A DNA stretch of 40,334 nucleotides from the IMG/VR virus record IMGVR_UViG_3300027963_000134, positions 1-40,334 of that record; one strand, 5' to 3'. Positions within the stretch are counted from its first letter, which is position 1, and each line of letters begins with the position of its first letter. Origin of the DNA: a virus. A model generated the notes under the pieces. It saw only the letters and a list, made by a program, of their open reading frames with translations. It did no database searches and was not told the origin of the DNA. The translations under genes were made by a program, and so were the position numbers. This document shows positions 9,101-17,135 of this stretch, piece by piece.

Positions 9101-11234
9101 TTTGGTTAGAAGCAACTTTAACATTGACCGCTTTTAAATCTTTTTTGTTTATGTATTGTAATGCTTTACCAGCAGGTGCTTGGATAACATTATTTTTAAA
9201 AGCATTTTTAGTTGCGGTAGCAAGAACTTTTGTAGCAGTTGATGGTCCAAGTGCTAATGCAGCACTTATAGAAGGTTCCAATAAAGATTGCTTTGGTATG
9301 TACATAGGTCTTGCTAGAGCATTAAATGTCCATAGTCTAGTTAAAGCCTCATAAGTTTGTTTTACGACCTGAGCAGTGTTTCCGTATACTCTACGGGCAC
9401 CTGTACTCAATTCAAGTAAAATTTCTTTTTCAATTGAATCCCAAGGAGTAAACAAATACGAGTTTGCCATTTGGCGAGTAGTCTCAGGACTAGTTACATT
9501 CATGTGTCCATTAGAATCAAATGAGTAACCAACTTTTTCATGCGCTGCTTTATTTGTAGATACCTTAGAGCGCATATTTTTAATTGCTGCTGTAATTTCT
9601 GCTTCTGTCCGAAAGCCATTATTCCAGGCTACTGCAAAACCAATTTGTTCATCTATAGCCTCTAAAACATTATATCTATCTATAGGAGTCTTTGCATCTA
9701 CATAGGCTCTATCCCATTCGCGCCTAATGTCTGCAACTTTTTTTACATCTGTAGGGGTTACATTAATTACTTTGTTACCATTTTTAAACGTTGGAATTGA
9801 ATCTACAAAAGCGGTTAACTCTACACGTGCATCAAATGGACGCATACCAGATAGAGTAACATAACGTAAGGGCTTTAGACCAGTTATCTGATTTCTAAAT
9901 TTAATTAAGCGTACAATTGGACCGCCAACTTTACTTCCAATTTGCATAGTTAGAACTTCTGCTAATTGTTCAGTTGCTGCTTTGCTTCCAAATCTGTATT
10001 CATCAAATTTAGTTGCAGACTTACCTAGTCTTAGAGTAGACTCAGCCTTAATGTAGGCTTCTGTAATTCCAGTTGCTCCAGCAAACTTTGGCTCTAATGG
10101 ATAGTAATCTGTTTTTCCAAGAATTTTAATTTGGTCAGACTCATCAAAAAATGTTTTGCGAAGTTCAACCATTCTTGAGTCTTTTGCAATAGCCTGGTCA
10201 AATGCTTTCTTTAGACGGTCAACTGCTGGACCTTCTGGGATATAGATATTACCAGTCTGTAAATATTTATTTTTTATTTGATTAGAAACATTTCCTAAAC
10301 TAAATAAATCATCAGCATTGGTTTCTGCTAGTCTAGCAAGGGCTTCTACATCTCCCTTGTCAGCAAGAATTAAATCCCTAACAGTTTCTTTTTTAGTTGT
10401 CCCAACTATGATAGAAGAAAGCATTTCATTGTTACTGTATAATTGAACTAAGTCATCAATCTCTGTAAGATTTTTACTCTCAGCCATTTGCATCATATGA
10501 GTTGAGGCTACTGTTTGTCTGCCACCAACAACATTATCAGCATAGTTAAAACCAGTTTGTATGTCCTGTTTAAATTGTTCTACTGTCTTGGCTCTAGTGC
10601 TAAATCCAGCATGGTTTAAACCAGACTTTCCTAGTTTGCCAGCAGCACCAAAAACTTTAGAAACTCCAAAACCACCAACAACTAAATCAGTTGCGCCAGT
10701 AAAGTACTTTCCAACAATGTTATCAGAAAAATTCTTTTGTATGTTTTCATCGTCCCATAAATTAATATCATCTCTGTAACTAAATGCTGCAACACCAAAA
10801 CCAATAGGTGTAAGAAAAGATTTTGTTAATGCTTGACCAGTAGAAACTCTAGCACTACGGTTATAGGCAGTTTTAATATCTTTAAATTGAAAACCTTCAT
10901 CATACTCTTTTTGAGTATAGAGTGGAGAAGTAGGGTCAGTTATTAAAGCAAGAGTTGACATTGGGCGAGTAATATATGGAGATATTACTTTGTTGTTTAA
11001 ATTTACTGCTGCCCTTAAAAGCAAGTCTGCTGAACGTTCAGCGGTATTAATACCAAATTGATTTACATCTCTAAGTCCTGATTGAATTCTGCTTTTTAAT
11101 TCTCTTTCAGTACCTGGTTTTGGAGCATCAATTATAGGTTCTAAGTCACCCGCTAATAAATCTTTTCCAAAAGATGTAACTGGTTTAACAATTTTATTAG
11201 AGATAGCACTTGTGAAGTTTGACCACAATGACAT
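6183..11234 (-). CDS. Giant structural protein, putative internal virion/ejection protein (1683 aa)
   Basis: At 1683 residues this is the largest gene and one eighth of the genome. It is mostly helical, with coiled-coil-like stretches near residues 700-870 and several amphipathic or hydrophobic segments, such as LYAARAAVAFPAASINAFYR around residue 1160. No lysozyme, protease or polymerase motif was identified by eye. Podoviruses often have one very large protein that sits inside the head and is ejected with the DNA (T7 gp16 type); size and position between portal and scaffold agree. It has a good ribosome binding site (AGGGAGATAG). An alternative is a polyvalent fusion protein with enzymatic domains that are not recognisable by eye. 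Confidence 0.65.
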   Translation of the reverse strand: MSLWSNFTSAISNKIVKPVTSFGKDLLAGDLEPIIDAPKPGTERELKSRIQSGLRDVNQFGINTAERSADLLLRAAVNLNNKVISPYITRPMSTLALITDPTSPLYTQKEYDEGFQFKDIKTAYNRSARVSTGQALTKSFLTPIGFGVAAFSYRDDINLWDDENIQKNFSDNIVGKYFTGATDLVVGGFGVSKVFGAAGKLGKSGLNHAGFSTRAKTVEQFKQDIQTGFNYADNVVGGRQTVASTHMMQMAESKNLTEIDDLVQLYSNNEMLSSIIVGTTKKETVRDLILADKGDVEALARLAETNADDLFSLGNVSNQIKNKYLQTGNIYIPEGPAVDRLKKAFDQAIAKDSRMVELRKTFFDESDQIKILGKTDYYPLEPKFAGATGITEAYIKAESTLRLGKSATKFDEYRFGSKAATEQLAEVLTMQIGSKVGGPIVRLIKFRNQITGLKPLRYVTLSGMRPFDARVELTAFVDSIPTFKNGNKVINVTPTDVKKVADIRREWDRAYVDAKTPIDRYNVLEAIDEQIGFAVAWNNGFRTEAEITAAIKNMRSKVSTNKAAHEKVGYSFDSNGHMNVTSPETTRQMANSYLFTPWDSIEKEILLELSTGARRVYGNTAQVVKQTYEALTRLWTFNALARPMYIPKQSLLEPSISAALALGPSTATKVLATATKNAFKNNVIQAPAGKALQYINKKDLKAVNVKVASNQRTLNTLIAQKDHLAATIDDMLSSGSPAARKQNIPKLKKYLNAIDELVDNAELNLIESMAPLGKMPKVANAPSLRRRINYIESKLSPAELAKVQPKIDAAKIGLSKYYAAVAKMATNNKVIKDIDDSLMKSYDEIDNILDNTSTLLKEQADLFGKSAKYKKRYYGRTDNYRMYNGQWIPITSFFDDIEGNNFSKAIRAEVDNTITAEQTFLGELSMGTRQASINARIPNTPIDITDPLYFQELKHVSNDLIRGDKLFNVLLSNPTESTLKKWVSSQEGIQYLAGWGIHGSADGIGYVKDKLAFLNRTIPSKEAQAIILKREIQENELMSLLAPYVKENKLLPIAPSQWDYADNAIFGTQAGSALGKILSEKSNKIYKALNKPENPIREGVFDQLAMTKLAKKAQSLSDQGLTVSQAQWNALRQAAGREALQETEKTFYTIRRQNTILYAARAAVAFPAASINAFYRYGRLAAQNPVRTTGFVYNYGRTFENFGVDKNGNPTNDIDQIAFLVIPGTKDFGARGGEGVQLNAKSLGYLLNLPTPSFITSLATSKIFKEWPTTEDYVSGKKGPEWIQGLLGDLYNRNFPYGPQSSLPKSFIPSWGNALYNWATTPIGKDDFLSSVNSVYRYHKILFDMGIENKFVTEEQAIKEARGLWLQKFKRSFASPFGVPENVNLYPTSMIDSLYSKLTDKYQTQGYTREEAKTYAGDELLTIVGPELTLENVTFKDYNKNIPGVVPTVENYNRIFVENNELVKRLASIKNDDVSLVALLGADIEYKSEDRNLAISRLLNDPNTKLPGTSKFINDAKLTPREEDIQRQKNILWQRYNAMKDALESKITDGRSFRAHGELGNILETAAKTIFKQESQEWFDDYSASVRGDNSYTYGRAYSIILNDPAFMKKHGQTEYWQDVKTYMNIRNEVTKVYNSFPDGDERKALLKEAFLTYIESNMAAFHPKLQTTLKIYFINDSLKAVD

Positions 11235-11235
11235 T

Positions 11236-11451
11236 CTATCTCCCTAAATTACGAATTGGATATTTACTCTCTGTTCCACCCTGGATATTGTCACCAGTGA
11301 TTGCATAAATAAAAGCATTTCTATCTTCTGGCGATTCCCAAGATTGCATTGCTAATTCTATAGCAATTGCTGCATTTTGGTATCCTAGAGAGTTAGCAAA
11401 TTTATCTACATTATCAAATAGGCTACCTGGTAGCCATGCTACTCTACTCAT
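11236..11451 (-). CDS. Small protein of unknown function, 71 aa
   Basis: A 71-residue protein with a central helix (YQNAAIAIELAMQSWESPED) and a basic C terminus. It overlaps the preceding gene by ATGA and ends 1 base before the giant structural gene, whose ribosome binding site lies inside this coding sequence. No family is recognised. Tight coupling to the giant protein suggests a chaperone or partner role; that is inference. Confidence 0.65.
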   Translation of the reverse strand: MSRVAWLPGSLFDNVDKFANSLGYQNAAIAIELAMQSWESPEDRNAFIYAITGDNIQGGTESKYPIRNLGR

Positions 11452-11897
11452 TGTTGCTCTAATAAATAATTAATAAAACGCTTGTATGAATCTGGAGTAT
11501 CTGGCAAGTTTGCTGCCTGAAGCAATGTTGGAAGATACTTTTGAACAACCATTTTATTTTCATCTAATCTTGTATCTGCACTAATGTTCTTAGGAAGGAT
11601 ATCAGAACCAGGTCCAGGTCCCATATCTACACCAGCAGTTACTGGTTCAGATGGATTATTAGTTGGGTCTAGTAATGACCCTAACTGTTTACCAAAAATA
11701 GGACCTTCAGGTGCGCCAGACATTGGTGCTGAAGTCTGTTGAGCCATTAATTCTTGTCCTTGTCCATAAGGCATTCCAGAAATGTATCTTGCTGGTTGTG
11801 TCCCAGATTGTCCTGCTCCACCAGTTGCTGAAATATTGGCAGGGTTATTCTGTGGTGCTGTAGGACGATTTCCGCCACTATTTTCATTTCCAGCCAA
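11448..11897 (-). CDS. Putative virion-associated protein with disordered N terminus, 149 aa
   Basis: The first about 100 residues are Gly/Pro/Asn/Gln-rich and probably disordered. The last 45 form a helical domain (MVVQKYLPTLLQAANLPD onward). It has no Cys and no catalytic motif. It lies between the HslV-like protein and the 71-aa protein in the head-assembly part of the late operon. The role is unknown; a head-assembly factor is possible. Confidence 0.6.
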   Translation of the reverse strand: MAGNENSGGNRPTAPQNNPANISATGGAGQSGTQPARYISGMPYGQGQELMAQQTSAPMSGAPEGPIFGKQLGSLLDPTNNPSEPVTAGVDMGPGPGSDILPKNISADTRLDENKMVVQKYLPTLLQAANLPDTPDSYKRFINYLLEQQ

Positions 11898-11905
11898 GTT
11901 ATCTC

Positions 11906-12475
11906 CTACTTAGTAAATTGAGTTTTTGTATGAACTGTTCCACCACACCAAACATTGTATTGGATTGCTATGTTTACTGCTTTCTTAGCAGCACCTGTTG
12001 CTTTGGCATGTGTCTTTATTTCTATTTCCATTATTGCTAGAGCGCCAAGGGCTAATCCGCCACCTGCGCCTATTCCGTATAAACCTCTATCATCTCGCAT
12101 ATATCCATAGTCATCACTAACTTGATATAAGTTTCCATTAAAACAGACTAAAGCATCCCATCCAGCATCATCATCATTCTTTCCTTTAGGTGCTGGGTCA
12201 TATCCTGAACTTGTTAATGCCTGTTTAATTGATGGTAAAACTTTGGTCATCATAAATCTATCTGGGTCTTGCGTCTTAATTACTTTAGGTGGTTGCCATA
12301 AATTATTAAGAATATCTCCTGCTATAGCATCTCCTGCTACTGCAACTAGATACTCACCAACTTTAACTATCTTTTCGCATCCTTTGGCTACATATGGTCT
12401 ATCAGTATATGTAGTCATTGAATCTGCTGCTAAGACAGCCCAACCTTTACCCTGCACACCAACGATTGCGGTCAT
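11906..12475 (-). CDS. HslV/proteasome-beta-like Ntn hydrolase, candidate prohead protease
   Basis: A 189-residue protein starting MTAIVGVQGKGWAVLAADSM. After Met removal Thr1 would be the N-terminal nucleophile, followed by the typical beta-strand pair and Asp17 in AADS at the same spacing as in HslV and proteasome beta subunits. A Lys at position 34 (KGCEKIV) aligns with catalytic Lys33 after a one-residue insertion, and the Gly/Ala-rich segment VAVAGDAIAGDI follows as in the family. Length is close to HslV (about 175). It has an AGGGGA ribosome binding site. No ATPase partner (HslU) gene is visible. The gene sits directly after the portal, where many phages carry a serine prohead protease, so it may cleave scaffold or capsid during maturation; acting on host proteins is an alternative. 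Fold assignment is by motif; role is inferred. Confidence 0.72.
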   Translation of the reverse strand: MTAIVGVQGKGWAVLAADSMTTYTDRPYVAKGCEKIVKVGEYLVAVAGDAIAGDILNNLWQPPKVIKTQDPDRFMMTKVLPSIKQALTSSGYDPAPKGKNDDDAGWDALVCFNGNLYQVSDDYGYMRDDRGLYGIGAGGGLALGALAIMEIEIKTHAKATGAAKKAVNIAIQYNVWCGGTVHTKTQFTK

Positions 12476-12492
12476 AGTCCCCTACTTAATTG

Positions 12493-14268
12493 TTAAGCCC
12501 TTGTTACTACTCTTCCACCTGCTTTACCGCCTGAAGTTAAACTTGAAAGTATTGTTTGAAGGTCTGGTGGTTGCTCGGGTGGTAATAGACCTTCTGTAGG
12601 ACCTTGAGGAGAGCCTCCTACTGGAGCACCAGAGGGAGCAGGGGACGTTTGCTCAACCATTGGATTAGAGGCACCAGCAGGAGGGACTTGTTGTTGCGGT
12701 GCGAAAGTAGCCTCAATAGCATCTTCTAATGCTTGTCCCTTTTGGCGAGCCTTGATAACCGCAGCAATCTTTCTTACTACATCAGATGCATCTTGTCCCT
12801 GTGTAGCCATCTGTGGTATTGCCTGTGTGTATGCTGTAAGAGAACCAAGTAAAGCAGTTCTCATTTCTTCAATCTCAATTTTTTCTAACTCTTGAGTTAC
12901 GTTAACAGTAAATGGTAACTCACGCATAGCCATATCTTTAGATATTAATTTACCACCAAGAGCCTGTAACATAAAGATAAGACCTTGGGCTGGATTAAGA
13001 CCAGCAAGCATACCGTATCTAACATCGGCTGAGTAGTCACTCTTAATGTCTTTAGTTGGCTTGTAGGTAATCTCATATGGAGAACCAGAGTCTACACCAC
13101 GAATTGTTTTTTCTTCAGGGTAGATAACTTCATCAACCTCAAAGCAAATGCTAATTACATCACGAAGTGCTGCTGCAAAGATTGCTTGCGCTGATTTAAC
13201 CTGTGTATCAAAGGCTCCCATAAGAGCCTGTACACCTTGACCAGTAACAATTGATGCATCAATGTTTCCAGTTCTTGATTCTGGATAACGAGTTCCAGTT
13301 CTCAATTCTTGATTAAGTAAAGTCTGTTCTGTAAATGCACCCTGAGGTAATGTTAATTCTACTCGACGAACACCTGCTGGGTTGGCGGTGCGGATAACCG
13401 CATCTCCACCCAGTTGTAATTCTTGTACATCTTGTGGAAGTACAATAGGTGCCTGTACTGATTTCTCCGCTGCTTCCATTGCCAATAAGGCGAAACGGTT
13501 GCGGAGTAACTGAATTCCAAGTACATCGTCAAACTGTCCACGCATCTCACCGTCAATAGATGGTTTACGTGCGACAACAACCATTAGTTTACCTAATGGA
13601 TTATTTGCTTGTGATAAAATTAAATCTTGTTTTGAAGGTATATAAATAACTGATTGGTCTTTATCGTAATACCGAATCATTTCTATTTGAGCATTTAAAT
13701 CTTGCTTATAACCTAGCCCACCTAAAAGTTGATATTCGTGTTCTGGGAACTGGCTTACTAACTCACCTAAGGTAAGTACATATCTTTTAGCAAAAGCAAT
13801 ACAACGACCATAGCGGTCAAAGTCTGGGTAAGAACCAATTGGGTTTTCTAAACGAATACGAGGTAATTTTGCATCATCATCTAACTCAATAATAAATGGA
13901 ACAAAACCATAGGTTAAATACCAGTCTGCTCCTGAGTACATTTGTACCGCAAGGTCAGAGTTAGAAAAATAATTACTAGCAATACGAGTACGCTTATCGG
14001 CAAAAGTACGAGCACGGTCAGAGACCTGATTAGCGGCCGAGCAGTTAACCGCAGGAAGTGGTGCCATAACTTCCGACAAGTCACGGGCAACGATATCAAT
14101 AAAATTTGCCACGACATTAGCATCTACTCCTTCTGGAAAAAAATTAGGGTAGACTTCAGCAATCTTACCTCTACGCACAGCAAGTACGTCAAGGTTGCGA
14201 CCATCACGCTCTGTACTTCTATAGCGTAAAGATTGAACTCGTGCTGCTATCTGTTGGATATCTAACAC
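12493..14268 (-). CDS. Portal protein
   Basis: A 591-residue protein directly downstream of the terminase, of the right size for a portal ring subunit. It has a mixed alpha/beta body with a long helical segment near residues 430-500 and a Pro/Gly-rich C-terminal tail that is probably disordered. The start is GTG and overlaps the previous stop (TAGTG), with AAGGA just upstream. There is no diagnostic short motif for portals; the call rests on gene order (terL, small gene, portal, protease-like gene, scaffold, capsid) and on length. Confidence 0.78.
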   Translation of the reverse strand: MLDIQQIAARVQSLRYRSTERDGRNLDVLAVRRGKIAEVYPNFFPEGVDANVVANFIDIVARDLSEVMAPLPAVNCSAANQVSDRARTFADKRTRIASNYFSNSDLAVQMYSGADWYLTYGFVPFIIELDDDAKLPRIRLENPIGSYPDFDRYGRCIAFAKRYVLTLGELVSQFPEHEYQLLGGLGYKQDLNAQIEMIRYYDKDQSVIYIPSKQDLILSQANNPLGKLMVVVARKPSIDGEMRGQFDDVLGIQLLRNRFALLAMEAAEKSVQAPIVLPQDVQELQLGGDAVIRTANPAGVRRVELTLPQGAFTEQTLLNQELRTGTRYPESRTGNIDASIVTGQGVQALMGAFDTQVKSAQAIFAAALRDVISICFEVDEVIYPEEKTIRGVDSGSPYEITYKPTKDIKSDYSADVRYGMLAGLNPAQGLIFMLQALGGKLISKDMAMRELPFTVNVTQELEKIEIEEMRTALLGSLTAYTQAIPQMATQGQDASDVVRKIAAVIKARQKGQALEDAIEATFAPQQQVPPAGASNPMVEQTSPAPSGAPVGGSPQGPTEGLLPPEQPPDLQTILSSLTSGGKAGGRVVTRA

Positions 14269-14573
14269 TATTTAATCCTTGGTTTTTGTAATTTTAATTT
14301 TTCTTTTGCTGCTCTACTAGCAATTTCTTGGACAGTTGGCTTAGGCGGTAATCCCATAGCGGCTCTAGCCTTTGCAGCACCTTCTGCATTAATCTGTGCT
14401 TGACTTTTTGCTATTTTAACAGAATTGCTTTGAATTGTATTTGTCATGTTTCTAAATGCTGGGTCTACTGCTTTAGAACCTGCACCAACAATTCCACCAG
14501 TTGTTCTTGCTGCTTTTGCTGCAGAAATTATTCTTAAAGCAGCCAATGCTGCTGGGCCTAATGGTAGTGGCAT
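14268..14573 (-). CDS. Small basic protein between terminase and portal, 101 aa
   Basis: An Ala/Lys-rich helical protein beginning with an Ala-rich segment (PLPLGPAALAALRIISAAKA) and ending in a basic tail (LKLQKPRIK). A good ribosome binding site (AGGGAGATAAA) precedes the ATG, which lies 9 bases after the terminase stop. No family is recognised. Position fits a head-completion or packaging accessory protein. Confidence 0.65.
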   Translation of the reverse strand: MPLPLGPAALAALRIISAAKAARTTGGIVGAGSKAVDPAFRNMTNTIQSNSVKIAKSQAQINAEGAAKARAAMGLPPKPTVQEIASRAAKEKLKLQKPRIK

Positions 14574-14582
14574 TTTATCTCC

Positions 14583-16463
14583 CTAGTTATAAGTTTCTTG
14601 CCATTGCTCCGCAAAGGCTTCATCTAAATTAATTCCGTATCTTTTATTCTGTTGTGCTCTGGTAGCCCACCTATTATTTTGGTAGTTACCAACCCTGCTT
14701 GATTTTTGCATTAGTTCTCTACAACGTATTATAGCAAACCACAAAGCCATTACACAGTCAGTTGGGTTCTTAGTATCAGGCTTCCAAATAATTAACTGTT
14801 GCACTAAAGACTTAAGTCCTTCAGAGCCTTCGTTAGAAGGTAATTCTATCATGTTGTTGTTTTGGAATCTACCATCGTGTACGGTGCCAAATAGGCTAGC
14901 CATAGAGGCAACACCAAAACCAACGTCCCACTTATTCTTGCCAGTAAAATGCGAATTAAGTTGACAACCATAGGTTGCTAGATAGTCCCTAAGTTCTGAG
15001 TCCATAGCATAGTACTTCTGGTGGGCGTTAATCTCAACCCTAAACTCTTGTGGTCTAAACTTCTCTACCCATTCTTTAATAAGAGCATTCTCTTTTTGTG
15101 GGGTAGGGTCAACCATGTTAACACAGTCTAAAACATATATACGGCTATCAACACGATTGTAAGATACAGCCACAAAGGCTGACCTTCCAGTTACCGCAGG
15201 GTCAAAACCAATAATAGTATAAAGTGAATCTACGTTCTTGGGATGTCCTGGCGTTTCTGATTTAAGAGGTCCACGCTTTCGCATACCGTTAACACATCCT
15301 GCGACAATTGTTGGCGAGAATATGGAATCGGATTGGACATCTTCTTGCTGGTAGACCATAGCCCAGACTGACGGAGCAACTTCAGACCGCCTTGTAAAAA
15401 GCGAGGGTCCATCCCACTTGGGGTATAGTCCTTGCTCATTAGGTTGGTCCTGTTCTCCTTCTGCTCTATCTGTCCAAGGCCAGAGTGTTTTCCAGTTCTT
15501 GGGGTCTTCATCAAATTCTAATACGGCTGGCATAGCCATGTATGTGAATGGAGTCTTGCCACCTGTCCATTGGTCAGGGTCTCTAATCATTTTATATAAA
15601 TCAATAGGCGCGACACGGGTTCCTACTATAAGCAGTTTTCCATGTCGCCCTAGGCGGGTGATAACTTCTTTTTGAAGCCATTCAATTTGCTTCTCCCACT
15701 CATGGGCATTTGCGTTCATCACCACATCATCAAGGATAATCAGGTCGGCGCGAGCACCGTAAATCTGGGAACCGAATCCTAAGGCTTGCACCGTAGGGTC
15801 CTTCTCTCCAGAGTCTCTTCCTGCTCCTAGATAAATCATGTCGGCTGACCAAGTTGGCGAATCCGCTTTATAGCCACCGTTGGGTCCAAAGGATACCTGC
15901 ATTTTGGTCCAGTTAGGGTGGCTTAATCTTGTCTTAATCGCAGATAGGAACTTACGAGCCATACCTTGCGTCTTTGATACAATAATGATTCTAACGTTAG
16001 GGTCTATAGATAACCGATAGGTAACATAGTTGATGGTAAGTACAGTAGACTTAGCATGCTCTGGTGGTACGTTAATTAGAATACGATTGGTTGCTGCTTG
16101 CTCATAAGTCATACTAGGGTGGACAGACCTTGGTTCTTTACCCTCTATTAAATCAATCCAAGTCTTATGATGGTCAAATAACTTAGTCTCTAGGAATTGC
16201 TCACTAAAGTCTTCAAAGGATATATCTTTTAGATTGGCAAGGTCTGCTTTGATACCTTTGCCTGAAAGGCGGGCTTTATCCGCTTTGTCCTTAAAGTCTG
16301 GGTCTGCCATAGACCATTGCCGGAAGGTAACATCGTTTCTGCCTACGGCCTTCATAGCATCTATCACAGTAGCCCCTTGGGCTAGCAGTTCTAATACCTG
16401 GGGTTGGGCTGCCTCTTTGGATACATTCTGTACACCTGGCTTACGACCCACAGTTGCCCCCAT
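14583..16463 (-). CDS. terL: Large terminase subunit with N-terminal HTH-like segment
   Basis: The 626-residue packaging motor has a helix-turn-helix-like N terminus (about residues 15-55), a Walker A-like loop PPEHAKST at 133-140, a Walker B LIILDD at 241-246, and a C-terminal RNase H-fold nuclease with the first acidic residue at D421 in GFDPAVTG. It cuts concatemeric DNA and drives it into the prohead through the portal. The ATG has only a poor ribosome binding site; a GTG four codons in, preceded by GGGGGC, is an alternative start. It is the first gene of the leftward late operon. No separate small terminase gene was identified, so the N-terminal HTH may replace it (inference). Confidence 0.92.
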   Translation of the reverse strand: MGATVGRKPGVQNVSKEAAQPQVLELLAQGATVIDAMKAVGRNDVTFRQWSMADPDFKDKADKARLSGKGIKADLANLKDISFEDFSEQFLETKLFDHHKTWIDLIEGKEPRSVHPSMTYEQAATNRILINVPPEHAKSTVLTINYVTYRLSIDPNVRIIIVSKTQGMARKFLSAIKTRLSHPNWTKMQVSFGPNGGYKADSPTWSADMIYLGAGRDSGEKDPTVQALGFGSQIYGARADLIILDDVVMNANAHEWEKQIEWLQKEVITRLGRHGKLLIVGTRVAPIDLYKMIRDPDQWTGGKTPFTYMAMPAVLEFDEDPKNWKTLWPWTDRAEGEQDQPNEQGLYPKWDGPSLFTRRSEVAPSVWAMVYQQEDVQSDSIFSPTIVAGCVNGMRKRGPLKSETPGHPKNVDSLYTIIGFDPAVTGRSAFVAVSYNRVDSRIYVLDCVNMVDPTPQKENALIKEWVEKFRPQEFRVEINAHQKYYAMDSELRDYLATYGCQLNSHFTGKNKWDVGFGVASMASLFGTVHDGRFQNNNMIELPSNEGSEGLKSLVQQLIIWKPDTKNPTDCVMALWFAIIRCRELMQKSSRVGNYQNNRWATRAQQNKRYGINLDEAFAEQWQETYN

Positions 16464-16574
16464 AAACGGTTATTTAACGGTCCCTATTAACGGGCATAAC
16501 TATCCCATTATAATTATATATTATAATATTATATATAATAGTTGGCGGGATTAAAAGGAGCCAACTTATAATAA

Positions 16575-16593
16575 GTTATCTACTATAGATAAC
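16575..16593. repeat. Perfect inverted repeat, 8-bp arms
   Basis: GTTATCTA-CTA-TAGATAAC. It lies in the divergent control region and looks like an operator for a dimeric regulator. No second copy was found elsewhere in the window. Confidence 0.6.
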
Positions 16594-16632
16594 CTGTTCA
16601 AAGTGCTAAAAGCGAACAGATAGGTAATAATC

Positions 16633-16649
16633 ACGCTCATTCTGAGCGT
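16633..16649. repeat. Perfect inverted repeat, 7-bp arms
   Basis: ACGCTCA-TTC-TGAGCGT, followed by TATATAAGGGGG. It is the second clear operator-like palindrome of the control region; as RNA it could also form a short hairpin, but no U-run follows in either direction. Confidence 0.55.
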
Positions 16650-17010
16650 ATATAAGGGGGTAATATATAATATAACAGTAATTTTTTACTGGACTATATA
16701 TATAGTAATGCGTCCCGATTAATAAAGCCTACGGACAAATGCTTTTGCCTACCTAATAACTAATTAACGCTATCTAATAAGGCTTTACTAGGGATTTAAT
16801 TGGCTTGTGACTAACTCCCTAAACCTTTTTTACGGGGTAATAAATAAATTATTATTGGGTGGAATAAGGGAAGGGTTAGAAGGCTCACCAATAGGGGCAT
16901 CTATAAAGCAAGGTAGAGGAATAAACAAAATCAAAAAATCAGCTTTTTTATTGCCCTTTCTAGGTCAATTAGGGGTATCTCATGCCCACCCTTAGCCCGT
17001 CCAGATGAGC

Positions 17011-17025
17011 GCTGTATAATACAGC
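17011..17025 (+). promoter_or_regulatory. Palindrome copy 1, GCTGTATAATACAGC
   Basis: A perfect 15-bp palindrome with a single central base; it contains a consensus TATAAT box. It lies 110 bases before the start of the 215-aa gene and just upstream of that gene's own sigma70-like promoter. It is the first of six copies in this block. Confidence 0.8.
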
Positions 17026-17054
17026 AGACGCTTAAAAATAATTTTTGGCTAAGG

Positions 17055-17083
17055 TTGCACCAACTCCAAAAAAATGCGATAAT
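17055..17083 (+). promoter_or_regulatory. Sigma70-type promoter for the 215-aa gene
   Basis: -35 TTGCAC (17055-17060), a 17-base spacer, and -10 GATAAT (17078-17083) with an extended TG element (TGCGATAAT). This is the best consensus promoter in the window. Transcription would start near 17090, giving a leader of about 45 bases before the ATG at 17136. Confidence 0.7.
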
Positions 17084-17135
17084 AAAGCCAATGGGAAACA
17101 ACTCCCATAAAACCGAGAAAAAGGATGTAAAAAAA

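Larger units (their letters stand above)
16464..17054. promoter_or_regulatory. Divergent control region between late and rightward operons
   Basis: This roughly 590-bp AT-rich region carries no convincing gene. Next to terL are three AACGG repeats (16465-16469, 16476-16480, 16489-16493). Then come AT tracts with several TATAAT-like boxes on both strands, the inverted repeat AGTTGGC/GCCAACT (16540-16546 and 16560-16566), GTTATCTA-CTA-TAGATAAC (16575-16593), CTGTTC/GAACAG (16594-16599 and 16614-16619), ACGCTCA-TTC-TGAGCGT (16633-16649) and the palindrome ACTATATATATAGT (16693-16706). It must hold the leftward late promoter, and perhaps a replication origin. A candidate leftward promoter reads TTGGCT, 18 bases, TATTAT on the minus strand around 16535-16564, with low certainty. 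From 16807 there is an open frame with no ribosome binding site that I do not accept as a gene. Confidence 0.6.

Noticed and set aside
16807-16995. Open frame of 62 codons in the control region
   Set aside because: It needs a GTG start without a ribosome binding site, and the sequence has no protein-like pattern; kept as non-coding.
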